From Agrococcus carbonis (GTDB taxonomy: Bacteria > Actinomycetota > Actinomycetes > Actinomycetales > Microbacteriaceae): a DNA stretch of 64,000 nucleotides. Both the position numbers and the translations under genes were made by a program. Positions 38,398 to 45,771 of this stretch are shown piece by piece. Under the pieces are notes generated by a model. It did no database searches, was not told where the DNA came from, and saw only the letters and a program-made list of their open reading frames with translations. Each line of letters opens with the position of its first letter. Within the stretch, counting starts at the first letter, position 1. The stretch is from assembly GCF_900104705.1 (NCBI RefSeq), contig NZ_LT629734.1, positions 1,426,001 to 1,490,000 on the forward strand, read 5' to 3'.

Positions 38398-38942
38398 GAG
38401 GCACCCGCCAGCACCGGCAGCTGCTCGGCCTGCAGCACGAGCCAGGGGCTGAACGCCCACGGCGTCGCGCGGATGGCGGTCAGCAGGCGCTCGGGCTCGA
38501 CCCACTGCCACTCGGCGACCTCGGCGGGGCTCGGATCGAGCGGGCCGTCGAGGCGGCCGACGAAGACGGGGCAGCGCTCGTGCTCGACGATGCCGCTCGC
38601 GTCGACCGCGCGGTAGGAGAAGCCGGGCAGCACGAGCTCAAGGTCGCGCACGCCGGCGCCGAGCTCGTGGCCCACGCGGCGCCGCACGGCGTCCTCGAGC
38701 GCCTCGCCCGGCGCGGGATGGCCGCAGCACGCGTTCGTCCAGACCCCGGGCCACGCGACCTTGCCGAGCGCGCGGCGCGTGACGAGCATGCGCCCAGCAT
38801 CGTCGAGGAGGTAGCACGAGAATGCGAGGTGCAGGGGTGTGGATGCGGTGTGCACCTCGGACTTGCGGGCGGTGCCGGAGGGCTGGCCGTGCTCGTCGAG
38901 GAGCACGACCAGCTCTTCGTCGACCTCTTCGGTGCGCTGCAT
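38394..38942 (-). CDS. idi: Isopentenyl-diphosphate delta-isomerase, type I
   Basis: 182 residues with the Nudix-like fold. TNACCGHPAPGEALEDAVRRR carries the catalytic Cys and metal ligands, and GIVEHERCPVFVGR the second Glu region. It makes DMAPP from IPP, needed both for GGPP and for the two C5 units added by CrtEb. First gene of the long operon; the promoter with nested inverted repeats lies upstream. Confidence 0.95.
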   Translation of the reverse strand: MQRTEEVDEELVVLLDEHGQPSGTARKSEVHTASTPLHLAFSCYLLDDAGRMLVTRRALGKVAWPGVWTNACCGHPAPGEALEDAVRRRVGHELGAGVRDLELVLPGFSYRAVDASGIVEHERCPVFVGRLDGPLDPSPAEVAEWQWVEPERLLTAIRATPWAFSPWLVLQAEQLPVLAGAS

Positions 38943-38948
38943 GCCGCG

Positions 38949-39007
38949 AGCATAGCAACAATGCGCTAATAGTTACCCCAGCAAACTATAAGCCTTTTCG
39001 CTATGCT
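38949..39007. promoter_or_regulatory. Nested inverted repeats between idi and the MarR gene
   Basis: Outer arms AGCATAGC (38949-38956) and GCTATGCT (39000-39007) are perfect inverses; inner arms AATAGTT (38968-38974) and AACTATA (38984-38990) match over 6 bp. On the plus strand TATAAG (38987-38992) could be a -10 whose start point is at the regulator's ATG. The layout matches the CrtR-operator arrangement upstream of the crt operon in C. glutamicum. Confidence 0.6.
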
Positions 39008-39596
39008 GTCCCCCGTGGCTGATGAGCGGAAGACGCACGACGAGCGCGGCATGCTCGACCCGCGGCGGCTCGACCCCACCGTCGCGATGGTGCGCGAGCT
39101 CGGTCTCGCCGATGACGACGTCGAGGAGATCATCGACCTCTTCGAGGCGCTGCGGCGCTGGCACCAGATGTCGGAGGCCCACAGCGAGGCGAGCCGCAAG
39201 TTCATGAAGCTCGGCGAGAACGACATGCGGGCGATCCGCTTCCTCATGGTCGCGCGCCGCGAGAACCGCATCGTCACCTCGACGATGCTCGCCGAGCACC
39301 TCGGCATCACGGGGCCCTCGGTCACGAAGCTGCTCGACCGCCTCGAGCACGGCGGCCACATCCGCCGCCAGCCGCACCCGACGGACCGCCGGGCGCTCTC
39401 GATCGTCGTGACCGACGAGACCCGCGCGTCGGCGAGCGCGACCGTGGGCCGCGACCACGCCCGACGCTTCGAGATCGCCGCGCGCATGACGGGCGAGGAG
39501 CGCCGTGCGACGACGCGCTTCCTCCGCGCCATGGCCGACCTGCCCGTGCTCGACCACGCGCAGGCGCTCACGCCGGCCGAGCCGACCGCGGGCTAG
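39003..39596 (+). CDS. MarR-family regulator, candidate CrtR
   Basis: 197 residues, winged-helix MarR fold (FLMVARRENRIVTSTMLAEHLGITGPSVTKLLDRLEHGGH, wing PTDRRALSIVVT). The C. glutamicum equivalent CrtR represses crt genes and is released by GGPP; same divergent position here. ATG 39003 overlaps the operator; GTG 39015 is an alternative, and neither has a ribosome binding site, so a leaderless message is likely. The last 4 nt (CTAG) overlap the helicase stop on the other strand. Confidence 0.88.
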   Translation: MLSPVADERKTHDERGMLDPRRLDPTVAMVRELGLADDDVEEIIDLFEALRRWHQMSEAHSEASRKFMKLGENDMRAIRFLMVARRENRIVTSTMLAEHLGITGPSVTKLLDRLEHGGHIRRQPHPTDRRALSIVVTDETRASASATVGRDHARRFEIAARMTGEERRATTRFLRAMADLPVLDHAQALTPAEPTAG

Positions 39597-41041
39597 AAGG
39601 GCGTCGGTCCGTCGGGGGCGAACGCGACCTCGGCGCGGTCGCGGGCATCCGCATCCGCCGCCGTCTCGGCGGGCGCGTTCGACGGTCGCTCGTCGGCAGG
39701 CCCGCCCGATGCCCCTGACGGGCCCCGACCCGTGTCTCGCGGGGGCCCGAACGCGCCTTCGCCCTGCGCCTGGGCGCGAGTGCGCACGTCGTGGATGAAG
39801 CGGCGCACCCGCTGGTCGACGATGATGTCGCGCGGCTGCAGCGGGCGCGTGAGGTAGAGCCCCTCGAGCGACGTGAGTCGCGAGAGCGCGACGTAGGTCT
39901 GCCCCGGGGCGAACGCGCGCGAGCCGAGGTCGACGACCGCGCGCTCGAACGTCTTGCCCTGCGACTTGTGGATCGTCACCGCCCACGCGAGCCGCAGCGG
40001 GAACTGCGTGAACTCGGCCACGACATCCCGCTTGATCTCCTTCGTCGTCGGCGAGTAGGCGTAGCGGTACTGCTCCCAGACGGCCGGCTCGACCTCGTGC
40101 TGCTCGCCGTCGACCTCGACCCACACGGTGCCGCCGATGTCGACGACCTTGCCGAGCGAGCCGTTGACCCAGCGACCCTCCGAGTCGTTGCGCAGGAACA
40201 TCACCTGCGCGCCGAGCTTGAGCTGCAGCTCGGCGTCGGCCGGGTACTGCCGCCCGCCGAAGTCGCCAGAGATCTCGGCGACCGCCGTCTTCGAGCGCCC
40301 GGCGAGCCGCGCGAGCTCGCGGCTGTTGATGCGCGTGACGGTGTCGTTGCGGGTCGCGAGGGTCAGCACGTCGTCGCCCGGCGGCGTGCGCGCGCCCGCG
40401 TCGTTGAGCAGCTGCGCGATCTCGGCCGTGACGGTGCCGTGCCGCACGGCGTTGAGGGCCTGCTTGAACTCGAGGTCGGCCTGCCGGTGGATGTGCACGA
40501 GCTCGACCACCTCGAGCTCGGCCTCGCGCCACACGCGCGCGTCGAAGAACCACATGGATGCGTAGTGGTCGGCGAAGTAGGCGCGCTCCTCGGCGTCGCC
40601 CGGCACGGGCGCGAGCTGGTACGGGTCGCCGAACATCACGACCTGCACGCCGCCGAACGGCACCGAGCGCACGCCGCGGGCCTGCCGCAGCGACCGGTCG
40701 ATCGCATCCATGAGGTCGGCGTTGACCATCGAGATCTCGTCGATCACGAGCAGGTCGAGCTTGCCGAGCATGCGCTTGAGCTCGGCGCTCTGCCGCAGCG
40801 GCGCGTCGGCGATCACCCCGAGCGGCAGCTTCAGCAGCGAGTGGATCGTCTGCCCGCCCACGTTGAGCGCCGCGACCCCGGTCGGCGCGCACACGATGAT
40901 CTGCCGGCTCGAGTGCTCGGTGAGGTGCCGCAGCAGCGTCGACTTCCCCGTGCCGGCGCGGCCGGTGATGAACAGGTGCTCGGCACCCCGCTCGATGCGC
41001 TCATGGATCGCCAGCTGCTCCGGCGTCAGCTCGATCCCCAT
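39593..41041 (-). CDS. PIF1-like / RecD-like DNA helicase
   Basis: 482 residues. SF1B motifs: Walker A ITGRAGTGKSTLL, VCAPTGVAALN, LLVIDEISMVNADLM (Walker B), GDPYQLAPV, and C-terminal AVTIHKSQGKTFERAVVDL and QTYVALSRLTSLEGLYL. Pif1-type helicases unwind G-quadruplexes and aid replication, plausible for GC-rich DNA. A ~75-residue acidic Pro/Gly-rich tail follows the core. ATG 41041 starts directly at the helicase Q-motif (LTPEQLAIHERIE). Confidence 0.9.
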   Translation of the reverse strand: MGIELTPEQLAIHERIERGAEHLFITGRAGTGKSTLLRHLTEHSSRQIIVCAPTGVAALNVGGQTIHSLLKLPLGVIADAPLRQSAELKRMLGKLDLLVIDEISMVNADLMDAIDRSLRQARGVRSVPFGGVQVVMFGDPYQLAPVPGDAEERAYFADHYASMWFFDARVWREAELEVVELVHIHRQADLEFKQALNAVRHGTVTAEIAQLLNDAGARTPPGDDVLTLATRNDTVTRINSRELARLAGRSKTAVAEISGDFGGRQYPADAELQLKLGAQVMFLRNDSEGRWVNGSLGKVVDIGGTVWVEVDGEQHEVEPAVWEQYRYAYSPTTKEIKRDVVAEFTQFPLRLAWAVTIHKSQGKTFERAVVDLGSRAFAPGQTYVALSRLTSLEGLYLTRPLQPRDIIVDQRVRRFIHDVRTRAQAQGEGAFGPPRDTGRGPSGASGGPADERPSNAPAETAADADARDRAEVAFAPDGPTPF

Positions 41042-41244
41042 CCCTCCATTCTCCCGCAGGCGCGAGGCGGGCGCGCGCGGCGCGCGCCGGGGTGTGCAGG
41101 GCCGGTCCGCGGGGCGGCGGTGCACCCGGATGCGCGGGCGCGGGACTGCGCAGCGGCCGGACGGTGTTACCCAATGTGACGACGCATCCGCCACCTCGGC
41201 CCCGGGCTTTGAGAGGATGGTCGCAACGGAGAGGGGGATCGATC

Positions 41245-42048
41245 ATGTGCAGGCTGCTCGCGCACGTCTCCCCCACCCCTGCTACGACGCAGGATGTGAT
41301 CGGCGACGCCTCGTGCGTCGAGTGGCAGCGGCTCGGCCGGCTCCACACCGACGGGTGGGGCACCGCGTGGCTCGACGGCGACCAGGTGCGGCGCTACCGC
41401 GACGCGACGCTCGGCCTCGACAACCCCGATCTCACCGACGCGCTCGTCGACACCCCGAGCCGCGCGCGGCTCACGCACCTGCGCCTCGCGACCGAGGGGC
41501 TCGCGACGCGCACCTCGAACACGCACCCGTTCCGGGTCGGCGACATCGTGCTCGCGCAGAACGGCTCGGTGACGCCGATCGAGCGGCTGCGGGCGAAGGT
41601 GACGGATGCGGAGCTCGCCCGGGTGGGCGGCGACACCGACACGGCGATGGTCTTCGCGCTCATCATGCGGCGGCACGAGGCGGGCGAACCGCTCTTCGAC
41701 GCCGTCACCGCGACGGTCGCCGAGCTGCGCCGCGAGTTCCCGACCGCCGCGCTCAACCTGCTCGTGCTCTCGCCCCGCGAGCTCATCGCCACGCACGCCA
41801 ACGAGGGCGCGCCCATCCCGCTCGAGCTCTTCGAGGAGTCGGGCCTCGGCGACGACCTGCCGGTCGACCACGTCGACCACTACTACCAGCTGTCGTGGCG
41901 GCGCTCCGAGGACGGCGCGATCGCCGTCACCTCGAGCGGCCTCACGGGCGACGGCTGGAACCGCATGGCGCCCGAGACGGCGGTGCGGATCGACCTCGAC
42001 ACGCTCGAGGTCTCGCGGCGCGAGCTGCGGCAGCCCGCCGTCGCATAG
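41245..42048 (+). CDS. Class II glutamine amidotransferase (YafJ-like)
   Basis: 267 residues. Cys2 after Met is the N-terminal nucleophile (MCRLLAHVSP), and LHTDGWGTAWL, HLRLATEG and HPFRVGDIVLAQNGSV are typical of the GATase-2 family proteins YafJ/EgtC-like. It hydrolyses a glutamine or gamma-glutamyl amide; the acceptor is unknown. Ribosome binding site GGAGAGGGGG. No synthetase domain partner is adjacent. Confidence 0.88.
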   Translation: MCRLLAHVSPTPATTQDVIGDASCVEWQRLGRLHTDGWGTAWLDGDQVRRYRDATLGLDNPDLTDALVDTPSRARLTHLRLATEGLATRTSNTHPFRVGDIVLAQNGSVTPIERLRAKVTDAELARVGGDTDTAMVFALIMRRHEAGEPLFDAVTATVAELRREFPTAALNLLVLSPRELIATHANEGAPIPLELFEESGLGDDLPVDHVDHYYQLSWRRSEDGAIAVTSSGLTGDGWNRMAPETAVRIDLDTLEVSRRELRQPAVA

Positions 42049-42069
42049 CCTGCGGCAGCGGGGCCCTCG

Positions 42070-42288
42070 TCAGCGTCGGCCGAAGACCGCGAGCGCGATG
42101 CCGCCGATGACGAGCACCGCCACGCCGGCCGCTGCCGCGATCCACGGCGTCGGGTCGTCGTTGTAGGAGTCCTGCGCGCGCCCGACCGCGCGGTTCGCGA
42201 CCTTCTTGGGGTTGACGCGATCCTCGAGCTCGTTCAGGTGCTGCCGCAGCGCCTCGCGCTTGCGGTCGACGTCGCTCTGGTCGCTCAT
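42070..42288 (-). CDS. DUF3618 membrane-anchored protein
   Basis: 72 residues: an N-terminal charged helix (RKREALRQHLNELEDRVNPKK) and one C-terminal membrane helix (WIAAAAGVAVLVIGGIALAVF). Matches DUF3618, a common actinobacterial family often found with the two genes upstream. Stop of the upstream gene overlaps its ATG. Confidence 0.88.
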   Translation of the reverse strand: MSDQSDVDRKREALRQHLNELEDRVNPKKVANRAVGRAQDSYNDDPTPWIAAAAGVAVLVIGGIALAVFGRR

Positions 42289-42725
42289 CGCTGCGCTCCG
42301 TTCATGTCGATGTCGTCGAGCGGGTCGGTGCCGTCAGCGGCGTGGCCGAGGCCGCGCACCATGTTCACGTCGTCCTTGATGCTGTCGACCGCTTCGAGGT
42401 TCGAGAAGTCCTTGCTGCGGTTGATCGAGCCGAGGCCGATGAGCACGAGCGCCGCCGTGATGATCAGCAGGAAGGCCGACACGAGCAGCGCCGACAGCCA
42501 GGGGGCGAACGCCTCGTTGAGGCCCTCGAAGGCGGCGACGAGCAGCCACCCGAGCAGGAAGAGGCCGAAGACGCCCGCGACGGCGAGCAGGGCACCGCCG
42601 ACGCCGAGCCCCTTCGCCTTGCCCGCGATCTCGGCCTTGAGGCGCGCGATCTCGGCCTTGAAGAGGTCGACGATGAGGCCGGGGGTCTCGGCGATGAGGT
42701 CGCCGAGGGGCTTGCGCGGCGTCAT
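42285..42725 (-). CDS. Phage-holin-like / actinobacterial Holin-X family protein
   Basis: 146 residues. An amphipathic N-terminus (LIVDLFKAEIARLKAEIAGK) and two transmembrane helices (VGGALLAVAGVFGLFLLGWLLVAAF, LSALLVSAFLLIITAALVLIGL) match the DUF1469/Holin-X family, a non-phage membrane protein despite the name. TGATG overlap with the upstream gene. Confidence 0.85.
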   Translation of the reverse strand: MTPRKPLGDLIAETPGLIVDLFKAEIARLKAEIAGKAKGLGVGGALLAVAGVFGLFLLGWLLVAAFEGLNEAFAPWLSALLVSAFLLIITAALVLIGLGSINRSKDFSNLEAVDSIKDDVNMVRGLGHAADGTDPLDDIDMNGAQR

Positions 42726-43003
42726 CAGGCGCTCCCGCGCGATGCCGGGCCGGCGCTCCGGGGACCCTTGCGCTTCGTGACCTTGTCGATGGCGTCGCTC
42801 GCGGCATCCGTCGCCGACTCGACGAGCTTGGGCGCCTTGGTCTCGACGAAGTGCTGCACCTCGTGGCGCTGCTTCGTGACCGCGGGCGAGTTCCAGACCT
42901 TGTCTGCCGCGCTGGCGATCTGCTCGTAGCGCTGACGGCCGGCCTTCGCCCCGAGCACGTAGCCCGCGCCGAGTCCGACCACGAAGAGGATCCTGCCGCG
43001 CAT
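42725..43003 (-). CDS. YtxH-like membrane-associated protein
   Basis: 92 residues: one N-terminal transmembrane helix (ILFVVGLGAGYVLGAKAG), then an amphipathic helical tail (RQRYEQIASAADKVW) of YtxH-type general stress proteins. Start at ATG 43003 is preceded by GGCAGGAGCGAAC. First of the three-gene membrane operon. Confidence 0.85.
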   Translation of the reverse strand: MRGRILFVVGLGAGYVLGAKAGRQRYEQIASAADKVWNSPAVTKQRHEVQHFVETKAPKLVESATDAASDAIDKVTKRKGPRSAGPASRGSA

Positions 43004-43096
43004 GTTCGCTCCTGCCGTTGGGTTGCCAGCGATGCTGGCCGGGTCGTGCCCCACGATACCCACGGCCGCCCCCTCCATGCTCAGAGGTTGCCCAGG

Positions 43097-43122
43097 GTGC
43101 GGGCGGCCGCGGCCGCCCGCAC
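43097..43122 (-). terminator. Perfect 26-nt palindrome after the Cys-rich peptide gene
   Basis: GTGCGGGCGGCCG and its exact complement form a 13-bp-arm palindrome 10 nt after the TAG of the 19-residue ORF, well placed as its terminator. Confidence 0.7.
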
Positions 43123-43131
43123 CGGCGGTCG

Positions 43132-43191
43132 CTAGCAGCAGCCGTCGCCGCAGCACTCTCCGCGGACCTCGAGCTCGATGTCGCCGTCCAT
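43132..43191 (-). CDS. 19-residue Cys-rich peptide divergent from ArsR
   Basis: The ORF reads MDGDIELEVRGECCGDGCC and stops at TAG. A textbook ribosome binding site, AGGAGG, lies 6 nt before the ATG, and a perfect palindrome follows 10 nt after the stop. Four Cys occur as CC-GDG-CC at the C-terminus, a soft-metal thiolate site. It is transcribed away from the ArsR gene and shares its 75-bp operator region. No family is known to me. It may be a metal-binding peptide or chaperone; a leader-peptide role cannot be ruled out. Confidence 0.7.
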   Translation of the reverse strand: MDGDIELEVRGECCGDGCC

Positions 43192-43208
43192 GGTGCACCT
43201 CCTCTCGT

Positions 43209-43250
43209 ATCGATGTCGATCAATGTGTATCACATAGACGGCCATCGATG
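43209..43250. promoter_or_regulatory. ArsR-type operator region
   Basis: A perfect inverted repeat ATGTG-TAT-CACAT (43223-43235) is flanked by direct repeats ATCGATG at 43209-43215 and 43244-43250. It lies between the divergent peptide gene and the ArsR gene, and the ArsR ribosome binding site (GAGAGGA) begins immediately beyond. It could control both transcripts. Confidence 0.65.
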
Positions 43251-43265
43251 TGAGAGGATGTGCGC

Positions 43266-43601
43266 ATGCGCACCACGGTCTGCTGCACGCCCGGAGAGCC
43301 CGCCCTCGAGCGCGAGGAGGCGGAGCGCATGGCGGCGCGCCTCAAGGCCGTCGCCGAGCCCAGCCGGCTGCGCATGCTCTCGATGCTCGCGGCAGCCGAT
43401 GGCGAGATCTGCGTGTGCGACCTCGCCGACGCGATCGAGGTGAGCCAGCCCACCGCATCCCACCACGCCAAGGTGCTCGTGAGCGCCGGCCTCGTCGAGC
43501 GCGAGCAGCGCGGCAAGTGGGCCTTCTACCGCGTCGTGCCGGGCGCGCTCGACGAGCTGGGCGCGCTGCTGCGCGTGCCCGCGACCGCGGTCGTCGAGTA
43601 G
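43266..43601 (+). CDS. ArsR/SmtB-family metal-responsive regulator
   Basis: 111 residues. The winged helix is EICVCDLADAIEVSQPTASHHAKVLVSAGLVEREQRGKWAFYRVV. The CVC pair of the alpha-3 helix is the classic As(III)/Sb(III) sensor. An additional CC pair in the N-terminus (TVCCTPGE) could complete a three- or four-thiolate site. ATG 43266 with GAGAGGA; a GTG at 43260 would add two residues. No arsenate reductase, Acr3 or ArsM gene is adjacent, so the regulon is unclear. Confidence 0.92.
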   Translation: MRTTVCCTPGEPALEREEAERMAARLKAVAEPSRLRMLSMLAAADGEICVCDLADAIEVSQPTASHHAKVLVSAGLVEREQRGKWAFYRVVPGALDELGALLRVPATAVVE

Positions 43602-43615
43602 GCACGCGACGGCTA

Positions 43616-43743
43616 GATCGAGACGAAGGATCTCGATACGCGGCCTGCGGCCGCTCCTCGATCACCGAGGGGACGGCCGCCGCGATCGCCGAGGCGACAG
43701 TCGCTCCTCGATCACCGAGGCGAGGTCCGCTCCTCGGTCACCG
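43616..43743. repeat. REP-like repeat cluster downstream of ArsR
   Basis: CGCTCCTCGATCACCGAGG occurs at 43652 and 43702 exactly, and a variant CGCTCCTCGGTCACCG at 43728. The first copy belongs to a longer element with ATCGAGAC...GATCTCGAT arms and a GCGGCC-TGC-GGCCGC hairpin. The arrangement resembles the elements at 51.8-52.1 kb (TCTCGA...stem...CTCGAYCACCGAGG). It separates convergent genes. Confidence 0.7.
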
Positions 43744-43758
43744 TGAGCGGCGCGGCCG

Positions 43759-45699
43759 TCACCAGATGGTGACGCGCGCCTCCGGGTCGAGCCACAGCGC
43801 GTCGCCGGGGCGCACGTCGAACGCCTCGACGAAGGCGTCGATGTTCTTCACGACCTGGTTGGTGCGGTGCTCGTTGGGCGAGTGGGGGTCGATCGCGACG
43901 AGGCGCACCGCCTCCTCGGGCCGGATCTTCAGCTGCCACGCGTACGCCCACGACAGGAAGAACCGCTGCGCGCCGGTGAGGCCGTCGATGACGGGCGGCT
44001 CCTCGCCGCCGAGGGAGTGCAGGTACGCCTTCCACGCGATGCCGAGGCCGCCGAGGTCGCCGATGTTCTCGCCGATCGTGAGCGCGCCGTTGACCTTGTG
44101 CCCCGGCGCGGCGGCGGGCTCGAGCGCGTCGTACTGCGCGATGAGCGAGCTCGTGCGCTCCTCGAAGGCCGCACGGTCCTCGTCGGTCCACCAGTCGATC
44201 AGGCGGCCGTCGCCGTCGTACTTCGAGCCCTGGTCGTCGAAGCCGTGCCCGATCTCGTGGCCGATGACCGCGCCGATCGCGCCGAAGTTCGCCGCCGCAT
44301 CCCGCCCGGCGTCGAAGAACGGCGGCTGCAGGATCGCGGCGGGGAAGACGATCTCGTTGAAGCCCGGGTTGTAGTAGGCGTTGACCGTCTGCGGGTTCAT
44401 GAACCACTCGTCGCGGTCGATGGGCTTGCCGATCTTCGCGAGCTCGCGGTCGTGCTCGAAGCGCGTCGCCGCCTGCACGTTCGCGACGAGGTCGTCGCCG
44501 ATCTCGAGCGAGCCGTAGTCCTTCCACTTGACGGGGTAGCCGATCTTGGGCGTGAAGCGGTCGAGCTTGTCGTGCGCGCGGCGCTTGGTCTCGTCGCCCA
44601 TCCACGGCAGCTGCGCGATCGAGCTGCGGTACGCCTCGACGAGGTGGTCGATGAGGTCGTCCATCGCGGCCTTCGCCTCGGCCGGGAAGTGGCGCTCGAC
44701 GTAGATGCGGCCCACCGCGTCGCCGAGCATGCCCTCGACGAGCGAGACGCCGCGCTTCCAGCGCTCGCGCTGCTCGGGCGCGCCGGTGAGCGCGGTGCCG
44801 TAGAAGGCGAACTGGTCGAGCGAGATCTGCGTCGTGAGGTAGCTCGCGAAGGAGCGCAGGATGCCCATGCGCAGCCACGCCTTCCACTCGTCGATGCGCT
44901 CGTCGACGAGCAGCTCGGCGAGCCCCGCGAAGAAGCTCGGCTGCCGCACGACGGCTTCGTCGTAGGTGCCCTCGGGCGCGTGGATCGCGCGGAGCCACGG
45001 CTGCAGCCGCGGGTGCTCGTCGGCGGGGCGCTGCAGGTTGTAGGTCTTCTCGTCGTCGCGGCTCGCGACACGGTCCCAGTGATGGCCCGCGATCTCGGTC
45101 TCGAGCGCGAACACGAGCGCGGCATCCGACTCCGGGCTCTCGGAGCCGAGGTGGCCGAACATCGTCTGGAGGTAGGCGAGGTAGGCCTGGCGCGCCTCGG
45201 CGAACGCGTCGTCGCGGTAGTACGACTCGTCCGGCAGGCCGAGCCCGCCCTGGTTGAGGTGCACGAGGTAGCGCGAGGGGTCGCCCGGATCGGTGTCGAC
45301 CCACTGACCGGCGATCGAGGGCCCCCCGATCGCCTCGAGCTCGCCGATGAGCGTCAGGAGCCCGTCGACGTCGGTCACCGCCTCGGCCCGCTCGAGCAGC
45401 GGCCGGATCGGCTCGATGCCCTTCGCGTCGGCGGCGGCCTCGTCGAGGAAGGATGCGTAGAGGTCGCCGACCTTGCGGGCGTCGGTGCCCGGCGACGCCT
45501 GCTGCATCTCGACGACGATCTCGCGCACGGCCTCCTCGGCCGCCTCGGCGAGCACCGCGAACGAGCCCCAGCGCGCCTTGTCGGCGGGGATCTCGGTGCG
45601 CTCGAGCCAGTTGCGGTGCACGTGGAGGAAGAGGTCGTCCTGGGGGCGGATGCTGTCGTCGAAGTCGTCGACGGGCAGACCGGAGGGCAGGGTCGTCAT
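43759..45699 (-). CDS. M13-family metalloendopeptidase
   Basis: 646 residues. Zinc site HEIGH in AVIGHEIGHGFDDQGSKYD, the third ligand Glu in GENIGDLGG, and the substrate-binding NAYYNPGFNEIVFPAAIL identify a neprilysin/PepO type peptidase. The N-terminal lid has the usual PQDDLFLHVHRNWLE. No signal peptide or membrane anchor is visible, unlike eukaryotic members, so it is likely cytosolic. Confidence 0.94.
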   Translation of the reverse strand: MTTLPSGLPVDDFDDSIRPQDDLFLHVHRNWLERTEIPADKARWGSFAVLAEAAEEAVREIVVEMQQASPGTDARKVGDLYASFLDEAAADAKGIEPIRPLLERAEAVTDVDGLLTLIGELEAIGGPSIAGQWVDTDPGDPSRYLVHLNQGGLGLPDESYYRDDAFAEARQAYLAYLQTMFGHLGSESPESDAALVFALETEIAGHHWDRVASRDDEKTYNLQRPADEHPRLQPWLRAIHAPEGTYDEAVVRQPSFFAGLAELLVDERIDEWKAWLRMGILRSFASYLTTQISLDQFAFYGTALTGAPEQRERWKRGVSLVEGMLGDAVGRIYVERHFPAEAKAAMDDLIDHLVEAYRSSIAQLPWMGDETKRRAHDKLDRFTPKIGYPVKWKDYGSLEIGDDLVANVQAATRFEHDRELAKIGKPIDRDEWFMNPQTVNAYYNPGFNEIVFPAAILQPPFFDAGRDAAANFGAIGAVIGHEIGHGFDDQGSKYDGDGRLIDWWTDEDRAAFEERTSSLIAQYDALEPAAAPGHKVNGALTIGENIGDLGGLGIAWKAYLHSLGGEEPPVIDGLTGAQRFFLSWAYAWQLKIRPEEAVRLVAIDPHSPNEHRTNQVVKNIDAFVEAFDVRPGDALWLDPEARVTIW

Positions 45700-45771
45700 G
45701 GGCTCAGCCTACGGCGGCGCACCGCGAACGGCGCGAGCCGCGCGACGCGGACGCATCGGTAGCGTGGAGCG

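Noticed and set aside
42285..42725. Prophage holin gene
   Set aside because: Although annotated Holin-X in databases, the neighbours (YtxH-like and DUF3618) form a standard chromosomal membrane operon with no phage genes.
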